Shown here piece by piece: positions 36,170 to 48,724 of a stretch of 64,000 nucleotides of DNA. Both the position numbers and the translations under genes were made by a program. The stretch comes from Irpex lacteus (lineage: Eukaryota > Basidiomycota > Agaricomycetes > Polyporales > Irpicaceae): assembly GCA_001986395.2 (NCBI GenBank), contig MQVO02000001.1, positions 3,162,001 to 3,226,000 on the forward strand, given 5' to 3'. The notes beneath the pieces were generated by a model. It did not search any database. It was not told where the DNA came from and worked only from the letters and a program-made list of their open reading frames with translations. Numbering within the stretch: the first letter of the stretch is position 1; every line of letters starts with the position of its first letter.

Positions 36170-38307
36170 ATGGCCTCAGAGTACGCTTCGGTAGCGCCAG
36201 AAGGCAAGGTTCTGTACTTGGGTGATGCTGATGCTATGTACCTGACAGATCGTTGTACAGCAATGGTGTTCCCCGCTGTCGGTTTGCGTCAAGAAGGTAC
36301 CGGATGCATGCTATATTTGAGAGCTCTTTTTTTACGCGGCGCTCTCACCTATCCTCTCTCCATGATTTATGGCGCATCTGTTCCCGTACGTCTTCGCGAC
36401 ACTCTCCGCCGACGGTCTCTGAAGCGCATACTTCCGAACAGCGGAGCGGAACGTCAGAGGCAGATGACGGAAATGTCTACCTCAGTAAAGTGAGTTCTTA
36501 CAGTAAAACCTCGTATTCCTCATAATTATTGTGACGTGGGATAGCGATAGCAATAAGCTAGGCTTACGCATTAACGAGTGGCAATATCGAAGCATTGTTG
36601 GACACTCCTTAGATGGCACTCATCGACACCGGTGGCTTCAAAAAGTAACATTAGCCATCAAATTGAAACAAACCATTCATGAATCCGCCTCGGATGACGA
36701 CAAAGTGATTTTTTCTCCCGTCACGGTACGCCCTCCTGGATGGTTTCAACTCTCCGCCAATCAGCGATACGAAGTCCCCTTTCGCTTCCACACCGTGACC
36801 TCTCGTCAGTCTGGGATGGGCGCGAATATCCCACCCGAACTTTTTGACATTATTGTGTCCTATGTCATTGAACTATGCGACGAAAGAGGATCTGCTCTTT
36901 GGTCGATGAGGAGGATAGCCACTGTGAACAGTGCGAAGGACTGGCGTCATCCCATCAAGTTGTGCTCTCTCGTTTGTCGACATTGGGCGAACATATGTCG
37001 ACGGCGCATGTTTTCCGGAGTTACTCTTACTCTCACGTCACCCGACGATGTCGAGATCCTCAAAAAATATGCCATTCATGGCTGCCCCAAACTTCTCCCA
37101 ATACTCCAGCTCATCGGGTCAATAGTGGTAGAGCAAACATACGAGGCTTCTCGGTCATTCTGCCACGTGACTCTTCCCGCTGCCAGCGACAAGCTTCGAG
37201 AGCTACGATTGTTTGGTCCTATCCCAGCACAATTCTCTCAACAACTGAAACTCGACAGTCCGCACTGGAGTTACCCGCCGCACGCTATCACAACACCCTC
37301 GTTATTGCAGTACGACGTAGTCTCCGTGCGGGACATACACTTACCTTCATTCGCACATATCGTTCGATATGTTAGGCACTTCATACATGCAGAACAGTGC
37401 CGATTCAAGAAGTGGACGTGGGAAAAAGACACGCCTCAGATCTTTCGTTATTTATCCCGCAGAAGCAAGCAGCAATCCGAGTGGAAATCTATAGAGGTCG
37501 ATGCCTCCGAATGCAAGAATAACTTTCTGCTCTGCTTGCAAGCCGCAGTGACGCATCCGAGCTTTTTATTACACGCGCTACCCCGTGACGAGTTCCAGGA
37601 AACGCTTTCGTTGATGTTTGAGTTGAGCGAGCCGTTTTCTGTCTATGATGCTTCTGACGATACTGCAGAATGCATCATCGAGAGCGGTATGCGACACCAC
37701 CGCTTATACAAATTGACCAGTATTGACGCTCATATTTGACCAGATTATCCCAAGTTTACTTTAGGATCGCAGGAACCGCCGACGGTCAGACTCTCTTTGA
37801 GCTCCAAGGGGAAATGGACCTCTTTGGATCTGGTTTTCGATGGTTCATCTCAAGACGAGTCGGAGCCTAATATGCGTCTCATTGGTCTAAGAGTGTTTTC
37901 AAGGGGAGGGTCCGTCGGTTCTGGAGCTCTTGCGACGCTAATGGGACACCTCAGAGCTCATCCGAGGTTACGGGCTGTTGTTATCGAATTCAAGTCCTAC
38001 GCAGAGTTACAAGGGGCCATGCAGCCGTTGTCTTCGGATAATGCGCTACCCTGGCAGATTAATGACTGGCCATGTACTCTTGTGTGTGGTGGGTCAGGTC
38101 ACTGCATCGACATAAGCCCTATAACATTGACCTCCACCGGTACGTCAGGCCTCGCTAATCCACCATCTATACATTTCAGGCTTACCACAAATGTGCAAAT
38201 ACAGGAGTATCCTGGCAAAATCATGTGGACATCATTCCATCACTGCTGCAATCTCGACATTGAATATCCGAGTCGTGTCATACTTTTGTATTAAATATCC
38301 CATATGA
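36170..38307 (+). CDS. F-box protein of the second type (G2), paralogue of G1
   Basis: Proposed exons: 36170-36489, 36546-37686, 37744-38139 and 38180-38307. The second exon has no early ATG, so the first exon (MASEYASVAPEGKVLYLGD) is needed and joins in phase; it remains the least certain part. The F-box reads IPPELFDIIV then CSLVCRHWANICRRRMFSGV. Landmarks shared with G1 are GPIPAQF, SPHWSYPP, ECKNNFLLCLQAAVTHPSFL and ISPITLTSTG before the last intron. An apparent in-frame stop (37737-37739) falls inside a 57-bp intron with GTATGC and CCAG ends, so the gene looks intact. The last intron is only 40 bp. Probable SCF substrate adaptor. Confidence 0.7.
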
Positions 38308-38869
38308 ACCGCTTGAACCTAGACTCACTTTTCGTTATCCATTTGCCAGTAGTTCAGCCATGACTCCCATCTCCTACCCATGGTACATCGAACGTTCGAA
38401 CTCCCGTGTAACTGAACCCTTCCGAGTCAGAGTCATTTAGTATTCGAGCCTATGGCCATATATAACGGCTGTGCTGCGCACATGTTGGCACTGCATTTCA
38501 ATACCATCAAACTGACCACACCACTAGTATTGTTTCTGCTCTACAGTCCTCAGGTTACCAACCACTGGCATACGTAGCCCTCATGCCTTCTCCTCTCTCA
38601 CACTCGCGATCGAGAGTGCGAAGAAATGTTCCCCATATTGATCACAGAATTGAGATGATCGCAGATAAGCAGCACCCTCCGTGACAACTTTGAGCTTTTT
38701 TATATGGGGAAGTATTTATCAGGGCTACAGGATGGTAGGACTGTACATGGGCTTTCGGCACACATGGCTATTTATGATATCGTCTTTCCTGTCATGCGGT
38801 TCGCATATGGTCTCAACAGAGATGAATAAACGATAGTGGTTGTGCATTATCAGAATGTTCGTACGAGAA
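38308..38869. other. Intergenic between convergent G2 and copy E
   Basis: About 560 bp between two 3' ends, nearly twice the length of the equivalent D/G1 interval. Nothing recognised. Confidence 0.5.
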
Positions 38870-41569
38870 CTACGCTTCATACGCTGAACTAAAAGTTGCA
38901 ATTCCCTTGTCGAATAACTCTTGACACAACGCCCCACCAGTGCCATTCCACTGACCACACAAAGTTCCATCAATCTTTCCCCTCAGCTCCTCAGAGACGA
39001 GATAAACCGGGCTCGGTATCGGAATCGTGAGTTGTTCGTCAACCCAGTGATCTTCCAGGGGTTCTGCGATATTATGACTATCGATATCCATGTAAGTGAA
39101 TACGCCAAAAAGGCAGCTGTATAGGTACTCACGTTTCTTGGATATGCGCAAGCACAGCGGCTTTGCTCGTCCGAGCGGCGACGGTGTTCGACAACTGGCA
39201 CAGCGCACACCGGAACTCGTCACACGCCTCTCTACCACTGAACTCGACTTTCCTTGCTGCAGGTTCAAGCGCTTTGGCAGCGGCCACCTGCGCGGAAGAC
39301 GCTTTGCTGTACTCGGGGAAGTCATAGGATTCCGGATACGGCACCTTGTGCATCTCAAAGACCTGTGTCAAGTATATCGCGACGTGAGTTGAGTCGGCTA
39401 TGACCGCATCAGTCGTACTGGGAAGCTGGTACTGACCGCGGTACGCCATGGCATGATCGCCACCCATTGGCATTGATCTGTACTCCCGTGCCTACGACAC
39501 ACACGCACATCTGCCCTATCAAGCTCCTCGACAGTCGCCGTCTTGACGTCAAACCCACACAGCGAGACCACCTTCGCCGTCACCGTGATAGCACGGGCAG
39601 CATCTGAGTAAGTAGGACTGGCAAACGCACGTGGGATCCACACGACTTGTTCACTGAACGTCTTCCTCGCTTCTGCATAGTAAGTCTCGGAAACTCCCTC
39701 AGGTAGCGGAAGATAGTGCTCTGTGGAGCATGAGGCGGGGCATTGATGGCGGAGAGCATGCGGGATGGTCCGCGCGACGTTGATACATCCTACTCGCCCC
39801 TGGGCGCTGCAGATGTGCAACGAACCGACGGCCAGCCCGAGGGAGAGCGGGTCGCACGATGGATCGAGGTCGCAGCTTTCGCGGACAAGGTTCACTAGGG
39901 CCTCTTTCGTTTCGTTGTCGCTGTTCTCTATGTATGTGGGTATGGCTTTCTGGAGGAATCGTTGTAATTTTTGAATGTCGAAAGCGTCTGGGTCAGTGGT
40001 GGGCTTCGCTGAGAGAAGTTTCTCGACGCCTGGGACGTGAAGCGCTACTTCGAGAGCCGATAGCTTCAACTCCGGAATCCCAGCTACGATACGTTTGATG
40101 ACGGAGTGCAGAGCCTCGAAACGTTTGGAGAGTGTGACCCGCTGCTTCTCGGACAGCATGAAATTCCTACTGTCTTCCATGAATTTGATAATTTTCTCCT
40201 CCATGTTCTTCCATGCTGACGTCGTCACGTGTCCAACCCAGTGGTCAGCAACCCGTGCAGCGCGAGGACGAACAAGTTGAAAATAGATAGCTACCTACCT
40301 CCCGCTGTCAATAGATGCACCTTTTTGACCTCGGACAACGACGAGAGTGATATGCCATCCTCCTTCCTTGGGTCGTTGTCGAAATACTCGATCACTTCTC
40401 CCCAGCCCAGTTTCTCGAGTCTGTCGAGAATCCTTGAAAACGATCAATTGAGGCGTGCATTCCTTAGCAGTTCTTTAGACACGTACTGCTGCCTGCGAAC
40501 CGCGTACAACTTCTCAATTTCGACTGCACGAGTACGTTGGACTGTGTCGAGCCATTTCTCGAGCTGAGTAGCCTCCTAATATCGTCCAGTAGAACGCAGT
40601 CGGCAAGTATCTCAAGCGGGTACAGATATAAACGCACCTCTGCACGAGCAGCTGCCAGTCGCTCCATATCGTCCAGTAGCATCGGCACGTCTTGCGGCGA
40701 CGCCTCCAAGACACATTTATTGAAGCGCTCCACGTCCGGGCGGTACCAGCAATGCGAATAATAACCGTGACGGTGGCTAACCGGCACAGAGGGTAACAAG
40801 ACGTCTGTACGTTTGCGCTGCTGACACCAGTGTGTTTGCCAGGCTTCGAAAACGTTATCGTCTAGAAGGTCACACAAATCCGAATTCGTTGTGTAGACAC
40901 CCACCGCTCTATCGTGATAAATAATCAATGGAAGACTTGGTGGCGGTTTCAAAATGCACGCGTAAGCAATAACACTTACAAGGTGTCGAAGCAGGGCTTG
41001 CATAAGCGGATCCTCCATTGCCAGCAGGCCCGACCGCTGTTGCGTCGCAGGCAATGCTAAAGTATTATATGCATTCAGTAAGTAGCGTCATAGTGAGATG
41101 TCGTACATGACAAAAGGTACTGAACGCTAGATGTGCGTAAGCCGGTTCACAAAAATCGTTGGGACAAGGCGGAAGGCCAGGGACGTTTGCGCGGGCAGCT
41201 TTCCATAAGTAATGAGACTTGCGGTCCATGAACATCTTGCGAAGCTCTTTTGACGTGCGTGCCATGCTTAGGAGGTCTTGAGGTTGCAGATGCGAGCATA
41301 TCTAGTACATGACACGTCAGCGGGCAACATATTTAAGTCAGAGAAAAAAGAGGAGTCTGTACCTCCAGAAACACATCGAGGGGCATATCAAGCAGAGCTT
41401 GCAGAGCTCCAAGCTTGGCATTCTTTTTAGTAAAATTGGCTGCCTCTGCTTTGACCTTCTTTGAACTTGAACGATCCCCGGTTTTACCGCGAGCGACACT
41501 CTTCTTACCGGCATTGCTCGATTCGTTGGGCGTCCTCGGTCGTACTAGTTGCCTCGTCGGTTGGATCAT
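38870..41569 (-). CDS. F-box/zinc-cluster protein, copy E
   Basis: Sister of copy D, on the opposite strand. It starts MIQPTRQLVRPRTPNESS, runs into a basic region and ends the first exon LLDMPLDVFLE. Next comes ICSHLQPQDLLSMARTSKEL, then a Trp-containing helix (YLWKAARANVPGLPPC) closer to the family consensus than D. The following exon encodes the variable Cys cluster. The long exon (about 39440-40228) has LSALEVALHVPGVEKLL and CSAQGRVGC with HQCPASC. The CALC exon reads FRCALCQLSNT. The last exon (HNIAEPLEDHWVDEQLTIP) ends FSSAYEA. No break was found. It shares a 216-bp promoter with copy F. Presumed SCF adaptor of unknown target. Confidence 0.78.
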
Positions 41570-41785
41570 CCGTAAGTGTTTTCTTAGATATAGATAGTGA
41601 TAATAATGTCTTAAGGTAAAGGGCGATGAAATGGTTGCGAGTTAAGAACGGTTAGACGCGGTTTGAAGTCGCGACGCTAAATGAGTCACGGTCCAACACG
41701 TGATCGTGTCATTTCGTTTCAGGGGCCAGCTGCAGGCGGCCATTATAATCATTTGTCTTCGACTTCGTTCGTTGGAAATACTGAA
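41570..41785. promoter_or_regulatory. 216-bp bidirectional promoter of copies E and F
   Basis: Inverted counterpart of the C/D promoter, of identical length. It contains GTCGCGAC (41668-41675), TGAGTCA (41682-41688, the reverse complement of TGACTCA) and CACGTG (41697-41702). Start-to-start spacings match those in C/D exactly. The flanks towards E (CGAGTTAAGAA) are also conserved. Confidence 0.8.
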
Positions 41786-44442
41786 ATGTCAAGGAGGTCT
41801 TCCAGAATAAAGGAACTACCCAAGCACAATGGTGTAACGAACAACATAACAAAAAATGACACGGACATCAGCCCGCCAGGACGTGGACGTAACACTGAAC
41901 CAAAGATCCCCCTGCGGCCCAAGGCTACGCGTAAGGATGCTCATCGTCCTCAGGCTGCGAGAAGGAGACAAGGAAAGCTAAGACAGATGCTGGACATGCC
42001 TTTGGATGTTGTCTTAGAGGTAAGGTCTCTTTCCGTACAAAAGGCTTGAAGCCCGCTTACTCACTCATTGTTGTAAATGTACCGTGTCACAGATATGCAG
42101 TCATCTTCTTCCTCGAGACCTCCTCCACTTGGCTCGGACATCGAAGGCCCTCCGTGCCTTTTTCATGAGTCGCAGCTCCCAATCTATGTGGAAATCCGCT
42201 TGCGCAAATGTACCTGGTCTTCCTCCGTGCCCCTCCGATCTGAGCGAGCCTGCCTACGCCAACCTAGTGTTTGATGCCCATTGCCACGTGAGTCCACTGC
42301 ACCAGTACAACCACTGACGGTGTACTTGAGGATTGTTGAACGTTGGGAACTTACTATTGATGTACATAGGACTGTATGAAGAAGAACTGCAACCACATTT
42401 ACCCGACTTTGCGAATACGGCTTTGTAAGTCATGCAGAAAGTCTTCGAGTTTGTGAGTGTGAGCTCTGCCCTCGTCCAGGATGTTCCAATCTGTCTTGAT
42501 ACATGATACTTGACTGAATATGATCTAGGATTGTGCGAGGATCCTACGTGACTATTGAAATCTGCAACTTTGCTGTCACTCACGTCCCACTTTCGTGTAG
42601 TCCGTCTGAGGTGATACGGAACGGTATGTACAATACGCATTTTGAGGGACGGGCTGCTATATCTTACGTTAACTCTGTTTTGCACACCATAGAAGATTAC
42701 AATGCGTATTTGAAGCAGGAAGTTCTAGAGTTCATAAAACAACTCAAAGAGACACCCATCGAGGGCCGCGAAGAGCTTTTGAACAGGACGCGGGAGGTGG
42801 TTTCGGAGATAAGCAAGGTGAGCAGGGAGCAATTTACGTTGTATTCACAGAAATTTACATCGTACGTGCAGCACGCCAAGTTATTGCAGGATTGGCTCGA
42901 ATCTACAAAGACCTCCCGAGTTGACGAATTGAGCGAGTTGAGATCCTCGCGCCGGAAAGCGTAAGTCTGTTCGGATATTCCGTCTTGACTGGTTTCTCAT
43001 ACTATCTATAACTCTAGTATACTGGAGAAATTGCATGAGGACGGCCAGTGGGAAGAAGAGTTCGCGGAAATGGAGAGGCACAGTCGTCTTGAGGACCAGT
43101 TCAACACCTTACCAGAGGTCCGTAAGCCGCAGGCCCTGACCGCCAAAAGTAAGTCTTTGTATCTCAACCTCGAAGCCTTTGCCTTCGACGTGATCACTAA
43201 ACTAATTGACAGTATGGACAAACATCCAGGGCCCCGTCACTGCTTTCATGCAACAAATCAAAGACAAAAGAATCGCAGAGATACGCAGGAAGCCGATGGA
43301 AGACAGGCTGCGTTCGATGCGCGAATTTGTCAAGATCCTCCCAATGCGAATCCCTGGGTTCTCCTTCTCTCCGCTCGACATAGTGATCCAAGTTCCCGAG
43401 GCTCAACGTCTGATCGATCCAGACGAACCCACATTCAATCCAGAAGATCTGGTAGGACCTATTAAGAACTACCTCGAAGCAGTCGCACGACAGAAAAGAG
43501 AGGAGTTCCGGAAACGTATCCTACGTGTATGCGGTTTGAATGATTCCGGTTCCACCGATCCGTTCTCCCTTAAGCTCGCCGTTGGCTCGCTATTTGCGTG
43601 CCCGTCATCTGGATGTGGGGAACCACTCTCCCTAGAGCAAGCCGTCTTCCACAAGTGCTACGGCGGCTACCAATTCGAACACAAAAAGCCGAAACATACG
43701 TCACAAGAGTTTTTCGACGCGGCCAGCCGAGTTAATTCTGGCGACACCTATAAGACGGCCATGTGGTACAGAGAGCTGTGGTACGAGGAAGGTGTCACGG
43801 TGATGCGAAGAATCGTGGAAGCGTGCGGATTCGATTGTAGGACTGCGACGATTGACGACTTGGATCGAGCAGACGTTAGGCTTCGGTGTCTTTGCCATCT
43901 TCACGTGAAGGGAGACTGGCGACCCATCATGACATGGCGCACTGCGGTAAGTAGGGCACTCATTGCACTCTGTTTAAGCTGCAAAACTGTGACTAACGAA
44001 CACAGTATCTCGTAGATGGCAAATTGGGCGTACCAGCGCGGGGGGTGCGGGCACTTCAAGAGGGTGTCTGAAGTGGAGAGCACTGCAGCCAAGTCATTAG
44101 ATACAGCCGCTCTTGCACTCTGCAAACGGCGGTGGGACGAGCAGAAGAAATGTCTGTGCCGTCACTGCAGTGAAAGTCATATGACCAAGGCATCGGTCTT
44201 ATCCCATATCCAAGAAAGGTGTGTTCCGCTCTCTACGTGCCATTGCTAGCACAGCTTACACGAACGTCGACAGCCATGCCATTGCAGAGCCTTCAGACGC
44301 GGATTGGGTAGATGCACACAACACACTCCAAATCCCGGACCTTGTTTGGCTCGTCTCGGACAAGCTTCGCGATGAACCACCTGGGTATCTGATGAGCTCG
44401 TGGTTTAGGGACGGTATTGCTGCGTATTGTGAGCTTAAATAA
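41786..44442 (+). CDS. F-box/zinc-cluster protein, copy F
   Basis: Sister of copy C. The ATG at 41786 (MSRRSSRIKELPKHN) is chosen over 41681 because it aligns with C. The basic stretch RRRQGKLRQ precedes MLDMPLDVVLE, then ICSHLLPRDLLHLARTSKAL. The Cys cluster reads DCMKKNCNHIYPTLRIRLCK and ends CKSC. The long exon (about 43215-43945) has LSPLDIVIQ-type helices (FSFSPLDIVIQVPE) and CPSSGCGEP with HKC. The next exon has CLCRHCSESHMTKAS, and the last begins SHAIAEPSDADWVDAHNT and ends AAYCELK. The exons I read are uninterrupted. Its 3' end faces that of ERG20. Presumed SCF adaptor. Confidence 0.77.
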
Positions 44443-44736
44443 GCGCATACCTTTGGATACCAGTACTGTACGCTGTCGTGAAAATACGTCACAAGAACTA
44501 TCGCTCATTCAAAACCCTCACGAGCGAGCTCGTATACTCATCATATCGAAATTCGCGTGTCCAAAGGATCGTGTTCAAGCTTCGATTAACGGCAACAGCG
44601 CAGCGGGAGTTCAACGTTCAACGTAAGCACACACCAAGTCGGCAGTAATACCAGTATAAGACACCCATTGTATAACAATCGCAAGCAAAACCAAGCTAAC
44701 TATACATTCCAATTCTCACATACTACGCCCTCCATT

Positions 44737-46115
44737 CTACTTCTGCCTCTTGTAAATCTTGTTCAAGAACGACGTGAACACCTGCCTCTGCAGCTTAACC
44801 TGTCCCTCTGCACCAAGACCACCCTCCGGGATACTCTCGATCAACCCCGTAATCCTCTTATACGCATCCTCCTCATACTTGTAGTACTTCCCCGGTACGT
44901 CCACCGCATAAAACACCTCCTTCACCTTCTGCTCGCTCTCCTTATTCTTCCGCCCATAGTTCTCGTCCAACACTTTCCTCTGCTCAGGCGACGCCAAAGC
45001 CAGGGCAGTGTTGACGACCCACGAGCACTTGTTGTCGATGATGTCCGTGCCGATCTTCCCGATTTGCTCAGGCGTGCCGGCGAAGTCGAGGAAGTCGTCT
45101 TGGATTTGGAAGTACTCGCCGAGGGGGATAAGGATAGAGGAGGCGAGTTTGTAGGGGTCGACGGAGAGAGATGGGTGTGAGTGGGGGATGTTTACGTAGT
45201 ACATGGCGAGGGCGACGGGGAGGTAGAAGGAGTAGAAGGCGGTTTTGTAGACGACGATGAGGCGGTGTCTGTGCGAGGATGACGGGTAAGAAACTAAAGG
45301 AGAGGATGAGAGGGTATGGTGGAATGGCGACTTACTTCTCGAGTGAGAACTTGCTGAGATCGACGTGGTCTTCTGGTGCGGTGATCAAGTCCAACAGTTG
45401 GCCGATCTCCGTCTGGAACGTCGTCTACAAACGAATAAGTTAGCATCAGTCTGTCATCTCTCTCACTACACGTAAATCATCCCAGATCGAAGACGGAAAC
45501 ACGTGCATACCTCGAGGAAGAGCTCAAGGAGGTGGACGTAAGACGGCTCATCACGGAAGTGCTTCTTGAGCAGGTAGTAAATGGCAGCCTCGAGCATGAA
45601 AGAGTCGTTGATCGCGATGAGCCCGACGCCCTCCTGGCGGTACCAGCACGGTTGCCCACGGCGGGTAATGCTCGAGTCCATCAGGTCGTCCGACACAAGG
45701 AAGAACGCTTGGAGCTACAGTATCCCCGCACGAACGAGCAGTCAGTTTTGGATGGATGAAGAGAAAGGAGAGGGAAGACGCACGAGCTCGACGGCCCATC
45801 CCAGCACGGCAGACTTGAAGTACTCCTCGTCAGTCAACGGACGGCCTTTGAGGATCTCGACAGAGTCGACGACGGACAGTCCGCGGTTGAGTTTCCCACC
45901 CGGGACGTTGTAGTCCAAGTTCTACATGCGTGCGCCATCAGTCTTCTACTACACATGCTCGAAGTGACACAGCAGAACACAACACGCACCTTCTTGAACC
46001 ACTCGAGAGCATCGGCGGGTACGTTCTGCGCCTTGACATACTCGAGGACCTCGTCGCGGATAGTGTTAAACACATCCGTGAACCTCGTCCGCTTGAGCGC
46101 CTTCGCGTCGGCCAT
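44737..46115 (-). CDS. ERG20: Farnesyl diphosphate synthase
   Basis: Cytosolic prenyltransferase that condenses IPP with DMAPP and then GPP to make farnesyl diphosphate for sterols, dolichol, ubiquinone and protein prenylation. The start is [29 protein letters not shown] lies in exon 2. The first Asp-rich motif is [35 protein letters not shown] and [18 protein letters not shown] follow. The second Asp-rich motif is [12 protein letters not shown], then [13 protein letters not shown]. The C-terminus ends [10 protein letters not shown], the usual basic ending. About five short introns, no defects. A rearranged 3' fragment of this gene lies 10 kb away beside a dead F-box copy. Confidence 0.96.
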
Positions 46116-46748
46116 ATTTATGAGAGTTTGACAGCTGGTTTTTGCACCGATATAGGTAGAGGTATATGTAGGATGGCAGGTCGACGCTCGTTGTCAACTG
46201 GAGAAAGAGAGATGGAGATGGAGATGTGGTATGTAGAGTTGAGGTGCGGGTTTTATATGTGCAAGCGAGAAGGTGCGACGGGGGCGAGGACGCAACATCG
46301 TGCGATCTCTGAATAAAGTTGGATATCGATATGAGGCCGCGAATAAGCGACCCCCCCACTTTCCTTTAAATCCGACCCCCCCCACTTCTCCATTAAATCT
46401 AATTCACCTACTCCCTGTATAATTCTCGCTCATGCTCATGCTCATCGTCATCGCGATTCGTCGGCCGTTACTCGTGATCGCCTTAGTACTCCCACGCAGT
46501 CGGGCAGGGAAAGTAGGAAATTAACAGTGAGTGGTGATTGTCGTTGCGTCGTGAGTACGGTAACTCTACTACTACGTGGATTAAGCATATCATACATGTA
46601 AACAACAAACAGAGCATGATGGACGAGCGATATGTAAGTAATGCGTGAGACAATGCGAAAGACAGCCTAGGATACTTTTTCTCCCTCCGACGACCCAAAC
46701 CAATCCAAGACCCAAAGCTTAAAGAGGTTCTGAACAGTTAAACGTCGT
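46116..46748. other. Intergenic between ERG20 and HSP60
   Basis: The ERG20 upstream region, with an imperfect tandem of a roughly 26-bp C-rich unit at 46349-46399 (GACCCCCCCACTT-type blocks each followed by TTAAATC). No gene supported. Confidence 0.55.
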
Positions 46749-47916
46749 TTAGAAGCCTCCCATGCCGCCCATACCGCCCATACCGCCCATACCGCCACCA
46801 ACAGGCTTGTCCTTCTCCTCAGCCTCGACGACACATGCCTCGCTCGTAGTCAACAACGAAGCAACGCCAGAAGCATCAACAAGAGCAGTACGAACGACCT
46901 TGAGAGGGTCGACGATACCCGCCTGGATCATATCAACGTACTGACCCTTAGCAGCGTCGTATCCCCACGAGAACTTGTCAAGAGCGCCATAGTTCTGCTG
47001 GAGAGCACCGACGATGACCGACGACTCCTCCCCTGCGTTCTTGTAGATGGTACGGGCGGGAGCGGTGAGTGCACGACGGACAATCTGGACACCGAGGTCC
47101 TGGTCGAAGTTGGCGGTGGGGATGGGCTTGGCGTCAGGGGACAAGGGCTGGCTAGTCGAGCCGGGTGCGTTCGACTGGAGCATGAGGGAAGCCTTGAGGA
47201 GGGCAATACCACCACCGGGAAGGATACCCTCCTCGACGGCAGCGCGGGTCGCGTTCAAAGCATCGTCGTAACGGTCCTTCTTCTCACCGACCTCGACCTC
47301 GGAGCTACCGCCGACCTTGATGACGGCGACACCACCGCTGAGCTTGGCAAGACGCTCCTGGAGCTTAGTCTTGTCGAACTCGCTGGTCGTGGGATCGGCA
47401 AGCAGAGAGCGGATCTGCTCGCAGCGGGCTTGGATGGCGTCCTTGCTGCCCTCGCCGTTGAGGATGATGGTGTCGTCCTTGGTGATAGTGACGGAGCCAG
47501 TCGAACCGAGGAGGTCAGGGGTAGAACGCTCGAGCTTGATGTCGAGCTCGTCGGTGAAGACGGTTCCACCGGTGAGGATGGCGAGGTCACCGAGGATGGA
47601 CTTGCGGTTGTCTCCGAAGCCGGGAGCCTTGACGGCGCAGACCTGGAGCTGACCACGGAGCTTGTTCAAGATGCAGGCAGCGAGAGCCTCACCATCGACG
47701 TCCTCGGCGATAATGAGCAGAGGGCGGCGCTGTTGGGCAGCGGTCTCAAGGGAGGGGAGGATATCCTGGAGGAGGGAGATCTTCTTCTCGGTCAAGAGAA
47801 TGAGAGGCTTCTCGAACTCGACCTTCTGGGCCTTGACGTCGGTGACAAAGTAGGGGGAGATGAAGCCACGGTCGAAGCGCATGCCCTCGGTGATCTCAAT
47901 CTCGTCCTCAATGGTA

Positions 47917-47948
<32 letters not shown>

Positions 47949-48724
47949 TCCGACCTTCTCCATAGCCTGAGCGATGAGGTTGCCGACATGGGTGTCACCG
48001 TTGGCAGAGATCGTCGCTACCTGGGCGATTTCTGCGGTGGTGGTGACGGTCTTTGCTTGTGACGAGAGGAACTCGACGACACGGTCTACGGCGGCCTGCG
48101 AACCACGACGGAGGTCCATGGGGTTGCATCCTGCAGCGACGTTCTTGACACCCTCGGAGTAGATGGCACGGGCAAGGACCGTCGCGGTCGTTGTACCGTC
48201 ACCAGCCAACTCGTTCGTCTTCTGTGCAACATCCTGGACGAGACTGTATTGCGTGTGAGCGATGTTCACTTCGACTCGTGAGAGTAAACGTACCGAGCAC
48301 CGAGGTTCTCGAACTTGTCCTTGAGCTGGATGGATTTTGCGACAGTAACACCGTCTACGTCACACGCGTCAGACACGTCCAATATAGTCGACACAGTGAC
48401 AGTCAGCTCAGCACTCACCCTTGGTAATCTTGGGACCACCGAACGACTGCTCAATGATCACGTTCCTGCCTGTGAGAGCGAACAAATGACAAGTAAGACA
48501 CCAGTGCACAATCTACGTGTAAACGAAAACACTATACCTTTAGGACCGAGCGTGACGCTAACAGCATCGGCAAGGACGTCCACACCCTTGAGGATGCTAG
48601 CACGGCCCTCGTTAGAGAACTTGATCTCCTTGTGGGCACCTCTCGTCAGTGCGGGCTGCGACCTGGCAGCTTTTGCGGCAGCGCGGCGGAGCGCACGAGT
48701 CGAGGTCTGCGAGATACGGTGCAT
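46749..48724 (-). CDS. HSP60: Mitochondrial chaperonin HSP60
   Basis: Group I chaperonin of the mitochondrial matrix that folds imported proteins with a GroES-type partner (HSP10). The first exon encodes an Arg/Ala-rich presequence ([20 protein letters not shown]) followed by [18 protein letters not shown] and VSVTLGPKG, the equatorial domain. Further marks are [26 protein letters not shown] (ATP site), [16 protein letters not shown] and [20 protein letters not shown] in the apical part. [14 protein letters not shown] and [15 protein letters not shown] lie in the C-terminal equatorial part. The end is a run of GGM repeats, as in GroEL tails. Three short introns lie near the 5' end. A heat-shock element lies upstream of the ATG. 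Confidence 0.97.

Noticed and set aside
37737..37739. In-frame stop read as evidence that G2 is a pseudogene
   Set aside because: A 57-bp intron with consensus ends spans the stop and restores homology to G1.
47430..48062. 210-codon plus-strand open frame
   Set aside because: Antisense of HSP60 coding sequence, an effect of its codon bias.
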